Assembly (NCBI RefSeq): GCF_020509005.1
Contig: NC_063012.1
Location: 10,664,001 to 10,728,000, forward strand
DNA from: Fulvia fulva
Lineage: Eukaryota > Ascomycota > Dothideomycetes > Mycosphaerellales > Mycosphaerellaceae
DNA length: 64,000 nucleotides
Direction: 5' to 3'
Below, one piece after another: positions 20,879-33,899 of this stretch. The first letter of the stretch is position 1. Every line of letters begins with the position of its first letter. The position numbers were made by a program, and so were the translations under genes. The notes beneath the pieces were generated by a model that was given only the letters and a program-made list of their open reading frames with translations, made no database searches and was not told the origin of the DNA.

Positions 20879-21800
20879 GGCCTACTTGTTTATATACGTA
20901 TAGGTTTGGTGTCTATACTATTGGCATTTGAAGCATTAGAGGACACGAAAGGATAAGGAGTGCTTTTCTACTATCTTGAGGCTATATTGCTAGACTAGGC
21001 CTTGTTCTATCGCTAGATCCGCCGCTTTCGCGTCTTATAGCTATACTATTAGCGCCGAGGCCTTCTTGCCTTCTAGCCATTTCCTATAGAGCCAAGTCGC
21101 CTTCTAGATTAGAGAGTTAAGAGTGACCGGGTTGTCCTCTTAGAGAGCGCGTAGGTGACCCTAGTTAGTTAGGTCAAACTCCTTAGGCATGTCGTGGACT
21201 AGGATCGTGAATTGTTTCGTTAAGACCTTCGCTAATGCCGTAACCTTAGATACCTACTATAGCTGTGCCTCTAGGTGTCTCCTAGTAGTAGTAGAGCTAG
21301 TATAGATCTATAGAGTGCCGTTAGACTATTAGTTCACTACGACCACCCCTAGTTAGTTAATTCGTTAGGCGAGCTCCTTGTTCGATAGCTTCGTAACTTC
21401 GGCCTAGTCTTCCTTTACTACAATACGGATCGTAACTACATCGTACGTTAGGCGGGGGCCTAGTATCGATACCGCGACCGATACCTAGCTATAGGGGTGT
21501 TGATTCCGGGTGGCCTTACTAATCGCCTAGGACGTCGTCCTTATTTCTTATTACCCTCGGTAATACGATAGTATAAGCGCCGTACGTAGCTAAGTGATCA
21601 TTACCTATAGAGACCGGTAAGGGAGCTTATCGTTAGTTTCTATACTTTTTACGTCCTCTATAAGTTGCTACTAGTTGTCTTAGGGGGGCTTCGCCTATAG
21701 GGCCGTAGGCGCCGTTAGTACCGTAGCCTAGGCTGCCATTACCTAGGAGTTGCCTAATGTAGCTAGGCACCTCCGCGGCGTTTGGAGCTGAAGAAACAGG
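20879..21800 (-). pseudogene. ORF1 of LINE-B copy 1, N-terminal and middle part, RIPed
   Basis: Read on the minus strand, about 21500-21150 aligns with the central part of LINE-A ORF1: a valine/isoleucine-rich strand, then a Lys-Glu-Leu...Arg-Ile-Asn block, then FTILVHDMPKEF corresponding to YTVIAHGVPRTF. Stops sit at former Gln codons. It joins 15683 once LINE-A is removed. Confidence 0.75.
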
Positions 21801-22052
21801 GTGAAGAGAGCTTCAAGCTATCTAGATTAAATAAGGTATAACTCCCTTAGTCCTAGGGGTAGTGGCCTGCTTTGTATATCGTTAGAATAGCCTTAATAAG
21901 AGCTTTCGAATGTGTCTTGTTCGATCTTAGATATATATACCCGTAAGCGAGTAGGTAAAGTAAAGAAGGGGTAGAAGCGTAAAGTAGACACTTAGTATAA
22001 GGTAAAATAGCTTAGATATTAGAATAAGGAGGATAGTAAGACCTAGTAACCG
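21801..22052. other. Unassigned RIPed stretch, probably LINE-B 5' end
   Basis: About 250 bp between the recognisable LINE-B ORF1 and the Copia-B LTR. It is AT-rich with many TAG triplets on both strands. I see no gene or clear repeat end; the LINE-B 5' UTR is the likeliest content. Confidence 0.4.
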
Positions 22053-22273
22053 GCTAAGAATATATTTAAACACGCGGCCGTTAATATTACGTGCTTAGGG
22101 GGATTAGTAATTAGGGCTTACTAGTCAAGTCCTAAGTATAGCTGTCCCTCCTAAAACACCTATACTAATACTAGCGATACGATATATAGATATACGCTAT
22201 CCTATTAGGTCCTTCTTTGTCTTTCGTATAATCCGCCGTCTTCTACTACTACGTAACTTGTACCTATTTAATA
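22053..22273 (+). repeat. 5' LTR of Copia-B copy 1
   Basis: Shares with the 3' LTR the blocks TGCTTAGGGGGATTAGTAAT (from 22092), the TATATATAGATATACGCTAT region and the end TACCTATTTAATA. The first 40 bp differ more between the two LTRs, so the start is uncertain by several bases. Confidence 0.75.
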
Positions 22274-22285
22274 GGTTATAAGCCC
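22274..22285 (+). promoter_or_regulatory. Half-tRNA primer site of Copia-B copy 1
   Basis: GGTTATAAGCCC. In copy 2 it is GGTTATGAGCCC (59001-59012), the complement of the initiator tRNA-Met anticodon arm (GGGCTCATAACC); the G to A here is a RIP change. Priming by an internal half of tRNA-iMet is known from Drosophila copia. Confidence 0.7.
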
Positions 22286-22429
22286 GAGTTAGTAACTCGG
22301 TGTTTTACCCTCGACAAAGTCGTATTAGAGTTATTCCTCTTTAGAACAAAAGTAAGGTAGACTAGAGGCCGCACCCGCCTTATATAGGAAGCTATAGCCG
22401 TACTATAGGTATATATAAGACGTGAAAGA

Positions 22430-25400
22430 GCCTAGTAAGGTACTATTAGACTCCGAGTTAGGGAGCCTATACTAATACCTTAGATAAGTAGGGGAGCTTA
22501 CTAAGAAGAGTCGCTCTCTGGACATCGCGTTCGTATAGACTAACTGTTTATTCTAAGAGAGCCGTAGTGTCTTAGAAACCCCCTCTACTAAGAGAGTTAC
22601 GCTATAGTGTCTTAGTACTAACACGATCCTGAACGACCGACTTTCCTCCTCTTCCCGGCGGATAGCTATCCTCTCCGCTATTAACCTCGCGTTTGGTTTA
22701 TCCTATTTCGATCCGATCGCGTACGACCGAATATATCCTTCTACCTAGGGGTAGCTAACCTCTCCCTTAACTTAAAAAAATAGAGAACGAGACTAGGTTC
22801 TTAAGAAAGAGAGTAGTACCTATTCTAATAAGAGAGAACTACGAAGCATAGTTCAAGCTAATAAGAATATACCTAGTATTAAAGTAGGTTAACTAGGTCC
22901 TCGAGGACATTATTACGGACATTCCCGCTACAACCCTATCTATAGCGACACCTTCTATATTATCGGAGTCATTCCTTCCTTTAGATCAAGCGATAATGAA
23001 GGCATTATATAGACGGCACAATATAACGGCCCTATATAAGATGTACATCTGTCTGTCGACAGATAATTAAGAGATAATATACGAGATCCGGTATACAAAG
23101 GAGTTATAGGAATAGGCTAAAGCTAAATATAAGAGAAGACTTCTCGCTACTAGAAGAAGTTTGCTTAAGCAATATACTAATTTCGTAATAATAGAGGACT
23201 AGTCAATAGATAACGCCTAGTAGGAGCTTAGCTCAATTGTAAGGAGGGCTGTTTTAATATCGCCTTAGTTCTAAGACATTAAGACTAAGGACAGAAAGAT
23301 CTAGCAACTCTTAGTAGCTCTACTAGACTCATTTGGCTCAATTCGCGATACAATTGATGCCTAGGTGAATCTCTTACTATAAGACATTCTTATAATCCTT
23401 AGGGAGAAGCAAAAATTAATAATTTATTAAGGGATAGCTATGTTCGCTAAGAAGGGTTTCTAGGGCAAGCTTACGTACTATCTCTATAATAGTGACCATT
23501 TTATAAGCAAGTGCCCACACCTTTCTATAGCTTAGTAGGCTGTTAGGAACAAGGACAAACTAGCTAGGGTTACCTACCCTACTAAGAGACAACCGTTACT
23601 ACCTCGTAGGAGGTCATTATTACTAAACCTTCGTGATGTCGTTAAGGTGATGACGGTCCTTATAAAGTAGATATAGGAGAGCCGTAAGCCAAAGGCCTCC
23701 TCTAGTAAGAAGCCTATAAGAGCCTATACGACCTAGGAAGACGCATCAGACTCTAAGATACTATTAGAAGATGATGATGTTGATAAGGTTGCCTATTCTA
23801 CTATAGAAGCTAAGGGTAAGTACCCCTCGTCTAAGTAGTTGCTTAACTATTATGCTTTATTATATATGACTAACTAAGATTCACTATTTAGGACACTAAA
23901 GCCTCTTTAAAAGAGGAAGTGGATCAAGGTTAGGGGTGGCTATCTACAAGCTACATATATAGGAAGTGTAGTAATAGGTAGTCCTTCTAGAAAGCAAATT
24001 GTCTTAGAAAATGTCTTGTTTATTCCTAGCCTTAGAGTTAGTCTTGTTTCGTAGAATTAGTTTAGCTAACAGTTTGCTGTCTAACTACCTAGTTTCACCC
24101 TTAAATCCCTTTCTAGAAAACCTGTTGTCTAGACAAAGCTAAGAGGGGGTGTTCCATTTATTTAAAGTGTTTTAGAGCAGCTTGAAGCTATACCTCAAGC
24201 ATATGCCTCTCTATAGGAGCATGACTTAGATCTGTCTAAGTTAGGTACACATTTTAAGTGTGAATTAGAACAGGATATGACTGCTACTAAGTCCTAGGAC
24301 TAGTAGGAGCTATAGTATAGAAGATGTACACACCTTAGTAAGGGACTACTAAGAAACCTATATAGAGTCACTAACAAGAAAGATCCTATTCCTGTTCCTT
24401 CTAAACACTAGAACTGCAAGGTCTGCTCCCTTACAAACATGAGGAAGTTCAAAGGACCTACTATAGAGAGGAAAGGAGAGAGGCTGGCCCTCATCTCTAT
24501 TGATATCTATGGGCCTTTTTAAGGGGCAGTCTTAAGACTTGGCTTTAAGTACTGGCTTAAGATTATAGACAACGTCTTAAGGAAGAAGTGGGTAATCCCT
24601 TTGAAGGCTAGGAGTGATGCTCCTACAGCTCTAAAGGAATAGAAGGTTTAGGTAGAGAACAGCTCAAGGTGTTTTCTGTCTACAATCCGTAGTAATAGTA
24701 TAAGGGAAATTCTTTCCTTACTAAAACAGTAGGAGAAGGAGTTTAGCATTTAGATAGACACAACTGATGCCTATAACTCACTTCAGAATAGACCTGTAGA
24801 AAGGTCAATCTAAGCCTCTAAGAATATAGTAAGAGCTATACTTAAGGACTCGAGTATACTAGTTGAATTCTAGCTAGATGCCCTTATTACTCAAACTGTA
24901 GTCAGAAACAGACCTCTAAATAGACTAATGATAGATAGTACTACTCTTTTACTAGAAGAAGCCTTTACTAGCTAGGTACCATTAGTTGACCATTTAAGAG
25001 TCTAGGGATATAAAGCAGTAGTCTATATAGACCCGAGATCCTAACCTTAAGGCTTAAGAAGTAATGAGCTCATAAATAGGGGTAAAGAAGTTGTCTTTAT
25101 TAGCTATATAGAGAATACTACAAAGCAATGGCTCTTCTAGGAGCCTAACATAAAAGCCATCAAAACATACGGGCAAGTTGACTAGTTTAAGAATGAGAAG
25201 GGGGGTAATATAGATCTTAGCATCACCTTCATAAACCAGTCAAGTAGAGCCCTGAAGAGAAACCCCGTTAGAAGACCTCCTGCTTAGGTCTCTAGTTCAT
25301 CAATGTAGCTATAGTAGCTCTAGGCAAAGCCTCTATTTGTGTAACTTCCCTAACCTCTAAAAGACATTAGAGTGTACTAGAAGAGTGGAGTAGAGGGGAC

Positions 25401-27270
25401 TCTAAGAAAAGAAAAGGAAGAGGAACTTGTTTAGGAGGATCAACCTTAACAGCCACCTTAGCTTATAGGTAATAAGAGGTTAAGGGGGGATGGAGATGAT
25501 AGCTCTACTAAGCATAAAGCTAAGTATTATAGGGCATTGATTGCTCAGATGTTTCATTTTGATCTAACTATAAGCTAGGTTAAGGAAATCCTAAATAATG
25601 TAGAGGGATATACATTTGCTACTATTAGGTAGGCCATAGCCTACTAGTAGGAAGTGCTAATCCTAAAGTCCTATAAGGAGGTAGTAGGAGACCCTAATTA
25701 GGGACATATATAGGAAGAGGCAATCTAGAAAGAACTTATTGCCTTAGGAAGCAACAATACCTTAGATCTAGTTATACTACTAAGGAGTACAAGCCTAGTT
25801 ACATCTAAGTAGATTTTTAATATAAAAAGAATGATTAGTAGAGCTATTAAAGAGTTTAAGGCAAGACTAGTTACAAGAGGGTTTTTATAGAAATATAGTA
25901 TTGACTTTAAAGAGACCTTTATACCTACTGTTAGGCATAATACCCTTAGGGTCTTTATAGCTATAGTATATAAGAGAGATCTTGAGATGTACTAGATAGA
26001 TATAAACAATGCTTTCACCGAAAGCAGCCTTCTTAAAGACATCTATATAATCCTACCCCTAGGTATTGAAATTCTACTAAATATAGTCTTTAAGGTCCTT
26101 AGAAGCCTATATAGACTAAAGTAAGTAGCTAGAGATTAGAACAAGCTCTATGTTACTAAGCTAGAACAGATTAGATCCGCCGAGTCCTAGGTAGATCTAT
26201 GCCTACTTATCTATAGAGGAAGAGATATTATAGTCCTTATCTATATAGATGACATCCCTATTATAGCTCTAAAGCTGTTAGATGTTCAGTAGTTCAAGGC
26301 TAAATTTAGAAGAGTGTTCAAGATCAAAGATCTTAGGAATCCTAAGAAGATCCTTAGAATAAGGATTATAAGAAACAGGTCCTAAGGTACTATAAAGCTT
26401 AATTAAGGACACTACATCTAAACTAACCTTACTAAGATAGGCATCTCTTTAGAGAAGGCCACACCTACACTCTTACCTATAGATAGCTATAAGGATCTAA
26501 GACCTTTAGCTACTATAGATAAGAGGTGCAATAAACAGGAGTACTAGGGTTATAATAGTACCTAGATATAGCTAATGACAATGATAAGGCTAGATCTTAC
26601 TTTCCCCCTTAGAAGAATCAGCTCATATATTGCTAACCCTTTAAAGCAATATCTTAGAGCTTTGAAGAAACTCTCTAGGTATCTTAGATCATACCCGGAC
26701 CTAGGCTTAATGTATAGAAGAGGAGGAGGTATTCTCGAGGGATACTTAGATTTTAGTTATACTATAGACAAGGCAGATAGAGTCTTAATCCTTAGACATA
26801 TATAGTTCCTTTATAGATTACCTATGTCCTAGATAAGTAGGAAGCAGAAGTCTATTACTATATTAATAATAGAGGCTGAGTTTATAGCTATGAATATAGT
26901 AGCTAAGTAGTTACAGTTTCTTACTATAGTCCTTAGGGAGATAAGGTGTCCTGACCTAGTTAGAGAGTGTTTATTCTAACCTAGGATCAAGGTAAGTAGT
27001 ACTGTTGATAAGCTAAGACCCGTAGAGCTTATAGGTAACAACTAAGTAGCTTTGACCTTTGTTAAAGATGCCTATGTCTATAATAGGTCAAAGTATATTA
27101 ATGTTATATACTACTATAGTAGGAATCTCTCGTAGTAAAGGAAGATTGTAGTAGATTACTACTATATAAAGTATATAGTTACTAATAGGCTAACTAAGCC
27201 CCTTAATAGCTAGTAGTTTCAAAACTTTATAAGTTAGCTCTAGCTTATATAAGGGATTGTTTAAGACCTT
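22430..27270 (+). pseudogene. gag-pol of Copia-B copy 1, RIPed
   Basis: A Gag zinc knuckle lies near 23470-23520, with the first two cysteines changed to tyrosine. The integrase zinc finger and core follow (about 24410-24960), including HWNCKVC-like and LISIDIYGPF stretches. RT (about 25720-26560) has the Tyr-Ile-Asp-Asp active site at 26239-26250. RNase H fragments run to about 27250. More than a dozen in-frame stops, nearly all TAG at Gln positions, show that it is dead. Confidence 0.85.
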
Positions 27271-27286
27271 CTGACCTAAGTAGGAG

Positions 27287-27504
27287 TGTTAAGAATATAT
27301 AGGTTATAGGGTCAATATTAGGTGCTTAGGGGGATTAGTAATCAGGGCTTGCTAGTCAAGTTCTAAGTACAGCTGTCCCTCCTAAAATACCTATACTAAT
27401 ACTAGCGATACTATATATAGATATACGCTATCCTATTAGGTCCTTCTTCGTCTTTTGTATAATCCGCCGTCTCCTACTACTACGTAACTCGTACCTATTT
27501 AATA
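27287..27504 (+). repeat. 3' LTR of Copia-B copy 1
   Basis: Begins TGTTAAGAATATATAGG, as the LTR at 51964 does, and ends TATTTAATA. About 218 bp. Confidence 0.8.
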
Positions 27505-28277
27505 GACTTTTACTATAACCGGCCGGAGTTATCTACGCCTATAGGCTTCGTAGCTCTATCTAATTAGGTCCCCCTAAGTAATAAGGTACTCGGGCTTAAT
27601 ACGATTAGGGTTAATAGTAATACCGTTACGAATAAGTTGTCTCGAACTATACCTCTAATAGAATCTACTTAGTATATATTTACTACGTACTACTATACTA
27701 GCTAGGTTACGGGAAAGCCTACTGTCTTAACTAAGGACTCCGGTATTACCTACCGCCCTTAGCTCTACGGTTATACCGGTAGTTATACTAATACTCGGGT
27801 AAAACCTATAAAGCCTATAATAATACCTAACCTTAGCTATAAGGATTATACGCAAGTACTAGCCGAAGACAGACTTAGGTCTAGGGTAAGCTAGCTAACT
27901 AGGTAGTATATTTCTCGAAGGGAGCCGGTCGCGGATAGGCTAGTTATAGATAGATAGGATATAGATATATTACTAGACGATAATAAGGTATTAGAGGATA
28001 ATTAGACTTTCGTACGGTTATAGAGTAGTATAGGCAAGTAGTCGTATAAGATAGATAACGCTTAGAGGACTAAGACGCGTTTTAAGAGAGGGGGTACTAT
28101 TACGGGTAGCCCGCGACCCCTTACTATAGCTACGTTAGCCCGGGTGAACCGCGGACCTTCCGTATCGGGTTAGCGCGGCTTAGCTTTGCTTTATAACTTC
28201 GCCGCGCCTCGCGCTCCTCTTTCGTAGCTTCGTAGAACAATAACTCTCTTATTCGGACCCTATAGTACGCGCGCCCT
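27505..28277 (+). mobile_element. 3' end of a RIPed gypsy-like element with LTR start
   Basis: A purine-rich tract AAGAGAGGGGGTAC (ending at 28104) directly precedes TATTACGGGTAGCCCGCG, a RIPed TGTTACGG LTR start, so 28105 to about 28277 is a partial LTR and 27505-28104 the end of the internal part. I cannot assign domains in the internal part. The LTR shares GC-rich stretches with the block at 50514-50662 in opposite orientation. Confidence 0.5.
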
Positions 28278-28315
28278 TATAAGGCAATTATTAAACTAGC
28301 TATATTATACGGGGT
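28278..28315 (+). mobile_element. RIPed LINE-A-like ORF2 fragment, left piece
   Basis: Matches LINE-A at about 19740-19778 with transitions only and ends at the Gypsy-C target duplication GGGGT (28311-28315). It continues at 36373-36475, so Gypsy-C landed in an older LINE-A relative. Confidence 0.75.
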
Positions 28316-28509
28316 TATTACGAGGCTATAGTGCGAGAGTGTAGGGGTATAGTATTAACAAAGTCGATAGCTAAAGAGAGAAGTAGGTTCTAAGGTCGAG
28401 GCCTATACTTAAGGGCCGAGGTATTACGGGTCGGCTTCGGGCCGAGCGTTACGTAATCTAAGGTCACGTGCCCCTTCACTAATCCTTTACTTATAGAGCG
28501 GCCGTAACA
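28316..28509 (-). repeat. 3' LTR of Gypsy-C
   Basis: 194 bp. On the minus strand it starts TGTTACGGCCGCTC and ends CCTCGTAATA (RIPed CA end). It holds the CACGTG boxes and the AGCTATCGA stretch also found in the other LTR. Confidence 0.88.
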
Positions 28510-28984
28510 CTACCCTCCCCCTTAAAACACCTTCGTCTTAAAGCGTATATCCTTAAATCTTCCTTAGTATATATACGAAGGCTTCGTTATCCTCTATACC
28601 GTCCGTCTTATCGAGTAGCTCTATCTAGGCCGTTTCAATTATATCCTCTATCTTTGTATCCCTCGTTATATCTATTAGCTTACCGTAAGCCTTTATATCG
28701 CTTACGCCCTCCTACTATACCGGCGGGTAGTTAACTTAGCCTATACGAGCGTATAAAGGTATAGTCGAGCTAGTACTCTCGCTTAATAACTTACTAGAAG
28801 TAGGCACCGAAACCCCTTTAATATTGCCTATAGTAACATTAGAAGGCGTATAGTTACTAATAGGAAGAGCTATAGTACCGGTGCCGTCAAAGGGAGGTCG
28901 TACGACTATAGTTACCTAAGGTACTAGATCTATACTATATATATCTACTTTAGGTCTTATATTGCGTAACGTTTTATTCGGGAT

Positions 28985-31900
28985 CTAACTAGGTAGCGGA
29001 TAAAAGGTAAGCGGTATAGACTTCGCTAGGTTATTATACTAGAAGTCTATAACTGCCTTCGGTATATCTTTATATACTACGCCCGCGGGCTCCTAAGTAG
29101 ACTTACTATCTAAATATCCTTACTACTTTACTAGTATAGTAATGCCTCTACCCTTCGGCTTTAAATCTAGAATACGCTTAATCTCCTACGTTTTAAACGT
29201 ATTACCTATATTATCTATAACCTTAATTAGCGGGGGACGTATATTATCCTCGGGATCCGCCGGTCGTAGAAGGTTCGCGTAGAACGAGTTATATACTCGT
29301 ATATAGGTCTCGTCGAGGTTGACTCTATATACGTTCTGTCCTAGTATAGCGGTAATAGTAACCGGTCCGTACTACTTTACGTCGAGCTTCTTAGATAGTC
29401 GCGATGACTTCTAGTTCTTAGTATTAATATAGACGCGGTCGCCTTCCTAGTATCTAGGCGGCACGGTACGGTATATATTTATATTATTAGCTTATAGGGC
29501 TTAATTATAACGGAGGTACTCGTATAGGTGCTCGTAGAAGTCCTTTATCTACTATACGAAGCGCTCCGCTTTCTTAGTATTAATACGTTACTTAGTAGGT
29601 ATAAGGCGCCTCGGTAAGTTACTATTAAAGTTACTAGTACGCGGATTACGGCTACGCTCGGCGAAGAATAGCAAAACACCTATAGCTTCGGTAACATAGT
29701 TATTCTTTACGAAATTAGCAAGTAGTAGCCAATCTACCTAATCGTTCTAAGCGTAGTTAGTAAAGGTACGGAGGTACTTTTCTATCTCCTTATTCGTATT
29801 CTTAGATTAGCCGTCCGTTTTAGGATAGAAGGCGGTAGATAGTTTATAATCTACGCCGACGAGCTCGTAGAGCCTACGCTAGAAAGCAGAAAGCTATTAG
29901 CTACCCCTATTAGTCATAATCGATAGAGGTAGGCCGTAGAGACGGTAGTAGTCCCGTACGAAGATATACGTAATATATTCTACGGTTATCTCCTTTACTA
30001 GGATTATATAAGAGCCCTTACCCGTACGGTTAGTAATAGTCAAAACATCCGTATATATTACACCGTCGTAGCTACCCGTACTTTCTAGTAAGCTAACTAC
30101 AAAGTCTATTACAATCTTATCCTAGAGCTTAAAGGGAATTAGTAGTAGTTTTAGTAGCCTAGGGTATTACGTCTACGAGGGTTTCGATAAGCGGTATTTA
30201 TAGTACTTAAAGATCTTATTACGGACGTATTACGATAGACTAGGCTAGACGAAGTCTCTAGTAATTAGCTCGTAGGTCTTCGCTCGTCCTAGGTAGCTAG
30301 CGGAAGGTATACTATAGTAAGCCTAGAACACCTTAAAGCGTAGATTAGGTACATCCGGAACAAAAACGTTATAGCCGCCGTATCTATTCTTAATATATAT
30401 TAATCCGCCTATAGCTACGGCACTAGTATTGTCTATACGGTGTCGCCTTAGGAGCTAATATAGTTCTCCGGTATCTAGCTACCGTAACGCTTACTATATC
30501 TCTAGTTCACCGTAGGCTATACGTACTTCTATTATTAGGTTATTAACTTGTCGCCCGGGGCGAATTTCTATAGGTAAGATATTAAGGAAGCGATGTTTAG
30601 GTAGTAGCGTTTGTTCTTAGTACTATCGCCGTAGGTCGTTATTACTAGCTAGAATGCCTTACGGACGACGAGTAAGCGTGTCGGGCTTAACATTACTTTT
30701 ACTAGGGATGTATACGATCTTAAAGTAGAACTGTAACAAGAATTTAGACTAGCGTACCTACCGGCGGTTTAGTACCTTCGTACTTATAAACTATTCTAGG
30801 TTCTTATAATTAGAGTATACGAGGATAGGCTTGCTACTCTTATTAGTAAGGTACTCGAAGTCGGTCTTATCGCCGTCGATATCCCTAGACATAAGCTCCG
30901 GTTTCTACTCCTCGAACGCCTTAACGATAGCGAGTAACTCCTTATTATAGATGTTATAGTTATATTCCTATAGTAACATCTTCTTTAATATAAATGTAAC
31001 CGGGCGCTAAATACTATTATTACCCTTTTACGACATAATAGTAGCCGTGACGAAATCCGATACGTCCGTTTTAAGTTTAGTTTCTCTACTAGCTACGAAA
31101 TACGCGAGTACGATGTCATCTTCTATAAAGGCTTACTTTATACGGTCGAAGGCTTACTAATAGGTATCATCCTATAGCTAAGGTACGTCCTTCTTAGTGA
31201 GTTATATTATAGGATACGCGATGCCTAAGTAGTTACGAATAAGCCTATAATAGAAGTTATAGAATCCTAGGAATAATAAGATGTCCGTTAGGTTACGAGG
31301 GGTCTCCTATTCCTAAATCGTAGCGATCTTTTCCTTATCTATCTTAATCCTATTAGTACTAATAATAAGGCCTAGGTACTAAGTCTCCTAGACGTAGAAC
31401 TCGTACTTATTAATATTAAGCTAGAGGCCGGCCTCCTAAAGCTTAGCTATTACCTTATCTATATACTCGATGTGCTCCTCGAGAGTGTTACTAAAGATTA
31501 GAGCGTTATTAAGGTACGCGGAGGTGAAGTTATCGAGGTACTCTCTTAGGGCATCGTTAATATATAACTAGAACGTACTAGGGGCATTATATAATCCAAA
31601 TAGTATAACTAAGCATTCGAACTGCCTATACCGTATTATAAAGGCAGTCTTCTATTTATCGCCTTCTATAATACGTAGGCGAACAAATACGGCGATAACG
31701 TCGAGCTTAGTAAAGTACTTCTTCCTACTAATCCGGTTTAGGGTGTCTTAGATAAGCGGAATAGGGTACCTAGACTTGACTATAATAGTATTTAAAGCTC
31801 GGTAGTCAATACATACTCGTAGACCGCCGCCCGGTTTACGTATAATAATAACTAGCGAAGCGGCCGGTAAATTACTACGCTAGATATTACCTTTCTCGAG

Positions 31901-33620
31901 CTAGTCGTCGACCTAAGCTTTTACTACCTTAGACTCTTTGTTAGATATTAGATATAGGCGTTTGAAAGGTGGTCTAGTATCCTACTTTAGCTTAATCTCG
32001 TGATCTAAGCCTAGCCGATACGGAGGTAGCTTACTTAATTCTACTTTTAAGAAGAGGTCCTTTCTATACTAGTAGTAGGCTAATAACTTCGCTATATCGG
32101 CTTCCTTCTCCTTCCTATATAACTTCTCTAGACTCCTCTGGAAGACTGAATGGACAAGAACCCCATAGAGGCCAGGAACCCCAAAGGCACTCCAACAGTT
32201 TGGTAGCCACAACTACCTACTATACTCAGACCTGACCAGGTCAGAAGCAAGCATAGCAATACAAATCCGCTCTGAACACATCGGAGTCAGGGCATACCTG
32301 CATCAGAGAAAAGTCCCAGGTATCGAAGACAAGAGTTGCCTATGCGGCTACCTGTCCCAGAATGTCGAACATAGACTTCTGGTTTGCAAAGAATGGAGTA
32401 CAGGGAGAGGTGAATGGAGGGCAAGGGCAAGGAACAGAAACTTCCAAGCCATGATCAGCAATAAGGGAGACCTCTAGAGAATTACAAGGTGGATCATCCA
32501 CCAAGGATTTTTGGAGCAGTTCTCTCTTACTAGGGAAACAGAGAGATGGATTGAGGAGAGAAAGAAGGAGGAGGAGAGCAGGAAGAGGGGGACAACTCTA
32601 GGGTTATAGACAAGGTAGTCAGAGGCTAACCACTATGACACTAGTGCACCCTAATAGAAGGAAAACTGAGAACTCATGGCAAGGAAGCTATTAGAGAAGG
32701 AGAGGAGGTTTTTACCTAGGAATAGGTTTCCTACCTTATACAGTAACATATATAGACATAAACCCGTATAGGCCGGAGGGCACTACAACGGGTAAATGAA
32801 TTATCTATCTATCTATATAACTTCTCTATAAAGATATCGTAATCTACTACGCTTATAGCGTACACTTCCGCCTAGTACTCTTAGCGGTGTCGTAGTATAC
32901 GGTAATAGGAATCTTTCGACGTATATAGCGTAGGCGAAGGTAGCTTTACTACCTATAACTTTTCGTACTATTATAGTATATAGGCCTAATACTTATATAG
33001 TTACGGGGTTAGCTACGCTCTTACTAGCGTAAGTCTCGCGCGGGTTAATCTATATCGTATAGACTTTAGCCCCCTTTATACGAGATAGCTTACGGAGTTC
33101 GTAGAGGCTAATTTGCTTAATGTCGCCTTTACTCGTATAGTACCTAATACGCTCTACGCTAACTCCTTCGATAGGTTAAGAGACCGGTATAGCGGAGATG
33201 TCTAGTCGTTTAAGGCTATTATAGTCTAGTAGAGGGGTTACTAGTGTTTCGGTAGGAGGTAAGACTATAGGTAGTATAATATCCTAGTAAAGGGAGTAGC
33301 TACGGTAGCTAGTATTATTGAATATAATTCTATGTCGCTTCTAGTCCTTATAAGGGCTATGTTTTACGTACTAACCTAAGTCTAATACAATGTCGTAGTA
33401 AGTGTCAGTAACTAGACACTTTACGATTTCGGTATAGCCCTATAGGTTAAGCTCGATGTTTATTACTTTTGAAATAATAGTAGGGGCTTACGAGCCGTCC
33501 CCTAGTCCGAGAGTAAAAGGTTTAATATTATATAAATAGAAGTTGTGTTTTTGCGCGTAGGAAGTGTTCACGAGTTTAGAGTTAGTACCGTTATCGAGAA
33601 AGGTATATATATAATGTCTA
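28985..33620 (-). pseudogene. pol of Gypsy-C with chromodomain remains, RIPed and split by LINE-C
   Basis: The protease lies about 33620-33480, with a Leu-Asp-Asn-Gly active-site block rather than Asp-Ser/Thr-Gly. RT lies about 32060-31200; around 31800 it reads RKPGGGLRV and IDYRALN. Integrase remains run about 30500-29300. At about 29230-29000 the frame resembles a chromodomain (ILDLKPKGRG, a former VKW-GY block, then EPAGV...AVIDF). LINE-C interrupts it at 32131-32812. Numerous TAG/TAA stops. Confidence 0.82.
32131..32812 (+). mobile_element. LINE-C, 5'-truncated LINE copy, hardly RIPed
   Basis: 682 bp flanked by a perfect 16-bp target duplication CTATATAACTTCTCTA (32115-32130 and 32813-32828). 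It holds the last 160 or so codons of ORF2 (to about 32610), reading SEASIAIQIRSEHIGVRAYL and the CLCGYL...EHRLLVC zinc-finger-like end, then a 3' UTR with the same hairpin (32706-32732) and tail of ATCT repeats as LINE-A. Only two or three stops interrupt the frame, in contrast to the RIPed Gypsy-C around it. Confidence 0.9.
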
Positions 33621-33899
33621 TTTGCCCTACCCTCTACTATAAAGTAATACGAGACTTCGGGTCCTTTATCTACTTCTATAGAGGGCGTGTTCGGACGGGC
33701 TTATAAGGAAAATGCCTATACTATTCTTATACCGTAATGTTTATATTCGTATTCGTGTTCGTAAGGTAAGTAATAGTACTTATACTAATATAACACTTCC
33801 TATATCGGACTATTATCTATTACGCTTAGATAATAGTCTAGGCGTTTTCCGCCGGTAGTACTACTACTATAGCGGTTAGACTATTATTAGCGGTCTTTT

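Larger units (their letters stand above)
22053..27504 (+). mobile_element. Copia-B copy 1, RIPed Ty1/copia retrotransposon
   Basis: Two similar LTRs of about 220 bp (about 22053-22273 and 27287-27504), a primer site beginning GGTTATAAGCCC at 22274, and a single gag-pol reading direction in copia order: gag with zinc knuckle, protease, integrase, RT, RNase H. CA/TG are depleted and TAG/TAA stops are abundant. Copy 2 (51964-64000) matches it closely with local patches of higher difference. Flanking target duplications could not be matched, so the exact LTR ends are approximate. Confidence 0.88.

Noticed and set aside
26575..26805. 76-codon open frame as a possible small gene
   Set aside because: It is the RT/RNase H linker of RIPed Copia-B copy 1, open only by chance.
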